From Jimgerdemannia flammicorona (lineage: Eukaryota; Mucoromycota; Endogonomycetes; Endogonales; Endogonaceae): a DNA stretch of 10,683 nucleotides. Made by a program: the position numbers and the translations under genes. This document shows positions 9,016 through 10,683 of the stretch, piece by piece (the first letter of the stretch is position 1; each line of letters begins with the position of its first letter). A model generated the notes under the pieces. The model saw nothing but the letters and a program-made list of their open reading frames with translations, had not been told where the DNA came from and searched no databases. Location of the stretch: the NCBI GenBank assembly GCA_003990745.1, contig RBNI01007069.1:1-10683 (forward strand). Reading direction: 5' to 3'.

Positions 9016-9225
9016 TTTGGCTGAGCCATTGTGTTCCTGTATAAGTATACTACTTTGGCTGAGCCGTGTTTGGTTTCTAACATTACATAGTTTTGCTGTG
9101 TAGTTAGGCTGAGCACTGGAGCCCTGTTGCATAGCTTGGCTAAGCACTGAGCTTTATCATATAATTTGGCTGAATACTAAGTATTACTATATAATTTGGC
9201 TGAGTTATATATCTCTCATTTTTAA
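9016..9225. repeat. Degenerate ~30-bp minisatellite, core TTGGCTGAGC
   Basis: Six related copies start at 9016, 9054, 9104, 9135, 9165 and 9195, so the spacing is 38, 50, 31, 30 and 30 bp. Two full copies begin TTTGGCTGAGCC. Later ones read CTTGGCTAAGC, TTTGGCTGAAT and TTTGGCTGAGT, changes that are mainly C-to-T or G-to-A. Copies 4 and 5 also share a ...CATATAA or ...CTATATAA tail before the next core. The array ends where the AT-rich block begins. Confidence 0.75.
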
Positions 9226-9636
9226 GAAATTATAGTATTGATTCAAATATATAAAGACAATATAGAACATCTTAACACATTTAAAAAAATCTTATATATA
9301 TAATAATTATACTGATAATCTACTATTAAAATAATCTAAGAGTTTTAAAGTTACTTTTTAATATATAACAACTATTTGAAATTTCTGTTAAAGAATTTAA
9401 AGAATAATAGTCATATATATCAAACATATGATCTATCTAAAGCTTTGGTTAATCAAAGAATAATAATAGCTAGACTATTTATAATTATATATATATATAT
9501 ACTTTAATTTAATAACAAAACTGGAAGTTTGTATAGCTATTCTAAATAATAATTTAAGTACTACTAAGTTGTAACTATTGATACTTTAGATAATCTCTAA
9601 AATTAGCTGTCTTTTTCTCTACTACTATACCAATTA

Positions 9637-10500
9637 TAAGGTTTTAGTAAACAACTTTCTGAGTTTTTTTTTCATAACTATTATTCTCTTTATTTCAAGT
9701 TGATTTACTATATCTATTATAAGATAGTAAGAGAGAATGAGTTGTTTCTTTATTAGTATCAGATTAGTGCTTTCTTTACTTTTTTGTAGTTTCTGGTACC
9801 TCTGACTATATTGAAGATATATCTGCTTTGATATAGCATCTTCTTTCTTTTGCTATTATTAATAAGATATTATCTCAGTATATCTTAGGCTATATAAAGA
9901 ATTAGTCAATCTTAGATATCAAGTATCAGTGAAGGTTCTGATAGATCCTTGGTACTTATAGCAGACCCTCTAAGCTTTGATAAGCTTTTTAGTGAGTATA
10001 GTTCTAGTATAGGTAACTACTTTTCAGATAGTATTGAAATAGAAGAGAAGATAGCTATTATAAAGAAGTAAAAGAATAATTATAATAGACTAGTTAGATA
10101 TTAGACTAGTGATAGTTATTAGGGTTAGTATAGATACTATATCAGTAGGACCTTCTGATTGATATAGAGGAATTAAGTAATAGATATCATTCAGTAACTT
10201 TTAGTAATATATGAGGTTAGACTCTAGTTGTTTAAGGTTATTAAGAGACCTAAGACTACTCAGGTCAGATATTTAGACTATACTTAACTGAAACTAAGAG
10301 CTGATATAGTGATATAATCAAGACCTATAGACTTGAGTAGTAGAATATTAGAGATCTTCTTTTACTCTATATATAAGTTCTTCACTCACTTCATCAGAAA
10401 GAACCAGATTTTACTTACTATTCTATATCTTTTGGAAGATTTTTTCTTTACTTGTTGCTCCATTTAAAATAGCAGGGGTTTTGCTATCCAGCTCTGACAT
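9637..10500 (-). pseudogene. Possible relic reading frame of a decayed element
   Basis: From an ATG at 10500 in good context (ACCATG), one - strand frame runs 288 codons to 9637 with 14 stops by hand count, fewer than I would expect for this composition. It opens with 25 uninterrupted codons (MSELDSKTPAILNGATS...). Its last segment, 9852-9637, is 72 codons without a stop and is rich in Lys, Gln, Leu and Ile. Most stops are TAA or TAG, which C-to-T change would create from Gln codons. I recognise no protein family, and chance openness in AT-rich DNA is not excluded. Confidence 0.25.
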
Positions 10501-10674
10501 GGTCTTATATATATGTTGGAATTTCAAATATATACTTTTGATTATTAGTATATGGTCATTTTCCCTCTAATGATAATATACAAAATAAGATACAGGCTAT
10601 TCAGCCCTGCTATACCTGACATAGTAGAACTACTAGACAATAGCAAGCCTAGGTTAATAAGGGGTGTGGTGTTT

Positions 10675-10683
10675 GGGGGGGGG
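10675..10683. repeat. G9 at window end
   Basis: The window ends in nine G after the G/T-rich stretch GGGGTGTGGTGTTT. Like the G tract at the start, this suggests that the assembled contig stops at a G homopolymer. Confidence 0.85.

Larger units (their letters stand above)
9067..10683. mobile_element. AT-rich, CpG-free block; probable RIP-decayed transposon
   Basis: No CpG dinucleotide occurs in these 1,617 bases, although the flanking DNA to the left has them at normal density. Remaining C residues are mostly followed by T. In one 60-base sample (9841-9900) I counted 12 TpA and 10 ApT, 6 CpT and only 1 CpA. This is the signature expected from RIP-type C-to-T mutation on both strands. Stop codons fill all frames, consistent with a dead repeat. 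No transposon family can be named. The final 23 bases (10661-10683) abruptly turn G-rich and end in G9. Confidence 0.6.

Noticed and set aside
10661..10683. G/T-rich end as a possible telomere
   Set aside because: Orientation would fit, but the sequence is not a TTAGGG array and is only 23 bases; an assembly end at a G tract explains it more simply.

Overview
This window looks like nuclear DNA of a filamentous ascomycete (Pezizomycotina-like). The reasons are several short spliceosomal introns (68 to 135 bp, GT...AG), two Zn2Cys6 binuclear-cluster transcription factors (a fungal protein class), and a GC-balanced gene-bearing part that gives way to an AT-rich, CpG-free block resembling repeat-induced point mutation (RIP). 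The species cannot be named from the sequence. The window starts and ends in G homopolymers, so it may be a whole short contig that broke at low-complexity tracts.

Layout: positions 1-121 are a G run followed by a T run. The 3' part of an RCC1-repeat (beta-propeller) gene runs on the + strand in five visible exons, ending at 1156; its N-terminal part lies beyond the window or the low-complexity start. A 310-bp convergent interval follows. Two tandem paralogous Zn2Cys6 transcription factors then lie on the - strand: gene A (3743 to 1467, 713 aa) and gene B (6998 to 4796, 705 aa). Each has a short first exon coding the zinc cluster plus an acidic or coiled-coil linker, one phase-1 intron that splits a conserved Asp codon, and a long second exon coding the fungal middle homology region and a conserved C-terminal part. 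They are clearly an old local duplication: the architecture and intron are the same, but the sequences are well diverged.

From about 7000 to 9015 I find no convincing gene, only the putative promoter of B and a 46-base A run. At 9016-9225 a degenerate minisatellite of about 30 bp (core TTGGCTGAGC) sits at the border of the AT-rich block, and its copies decay toward the AT side. From 9067 to the end there is no CpG at all, TpA is abundant, and the reading frames are broken by stops. This is most likely a RIP-decayed transposon, with a faint relic reading frame on the - strand starting near 10500.

The RCC1-like gene and the transcription factors are simply neighbours; nothing in the sequence links their functions. 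The two transcription factors may act as homo- or heterodimers on related CGG-type sites, but that is inference from family knowledge. I did not find a clearly new multi-gene system. The most interesting points are the tandem transcription-factor pair and its shared features, and the minisatellite/RIP boundary.
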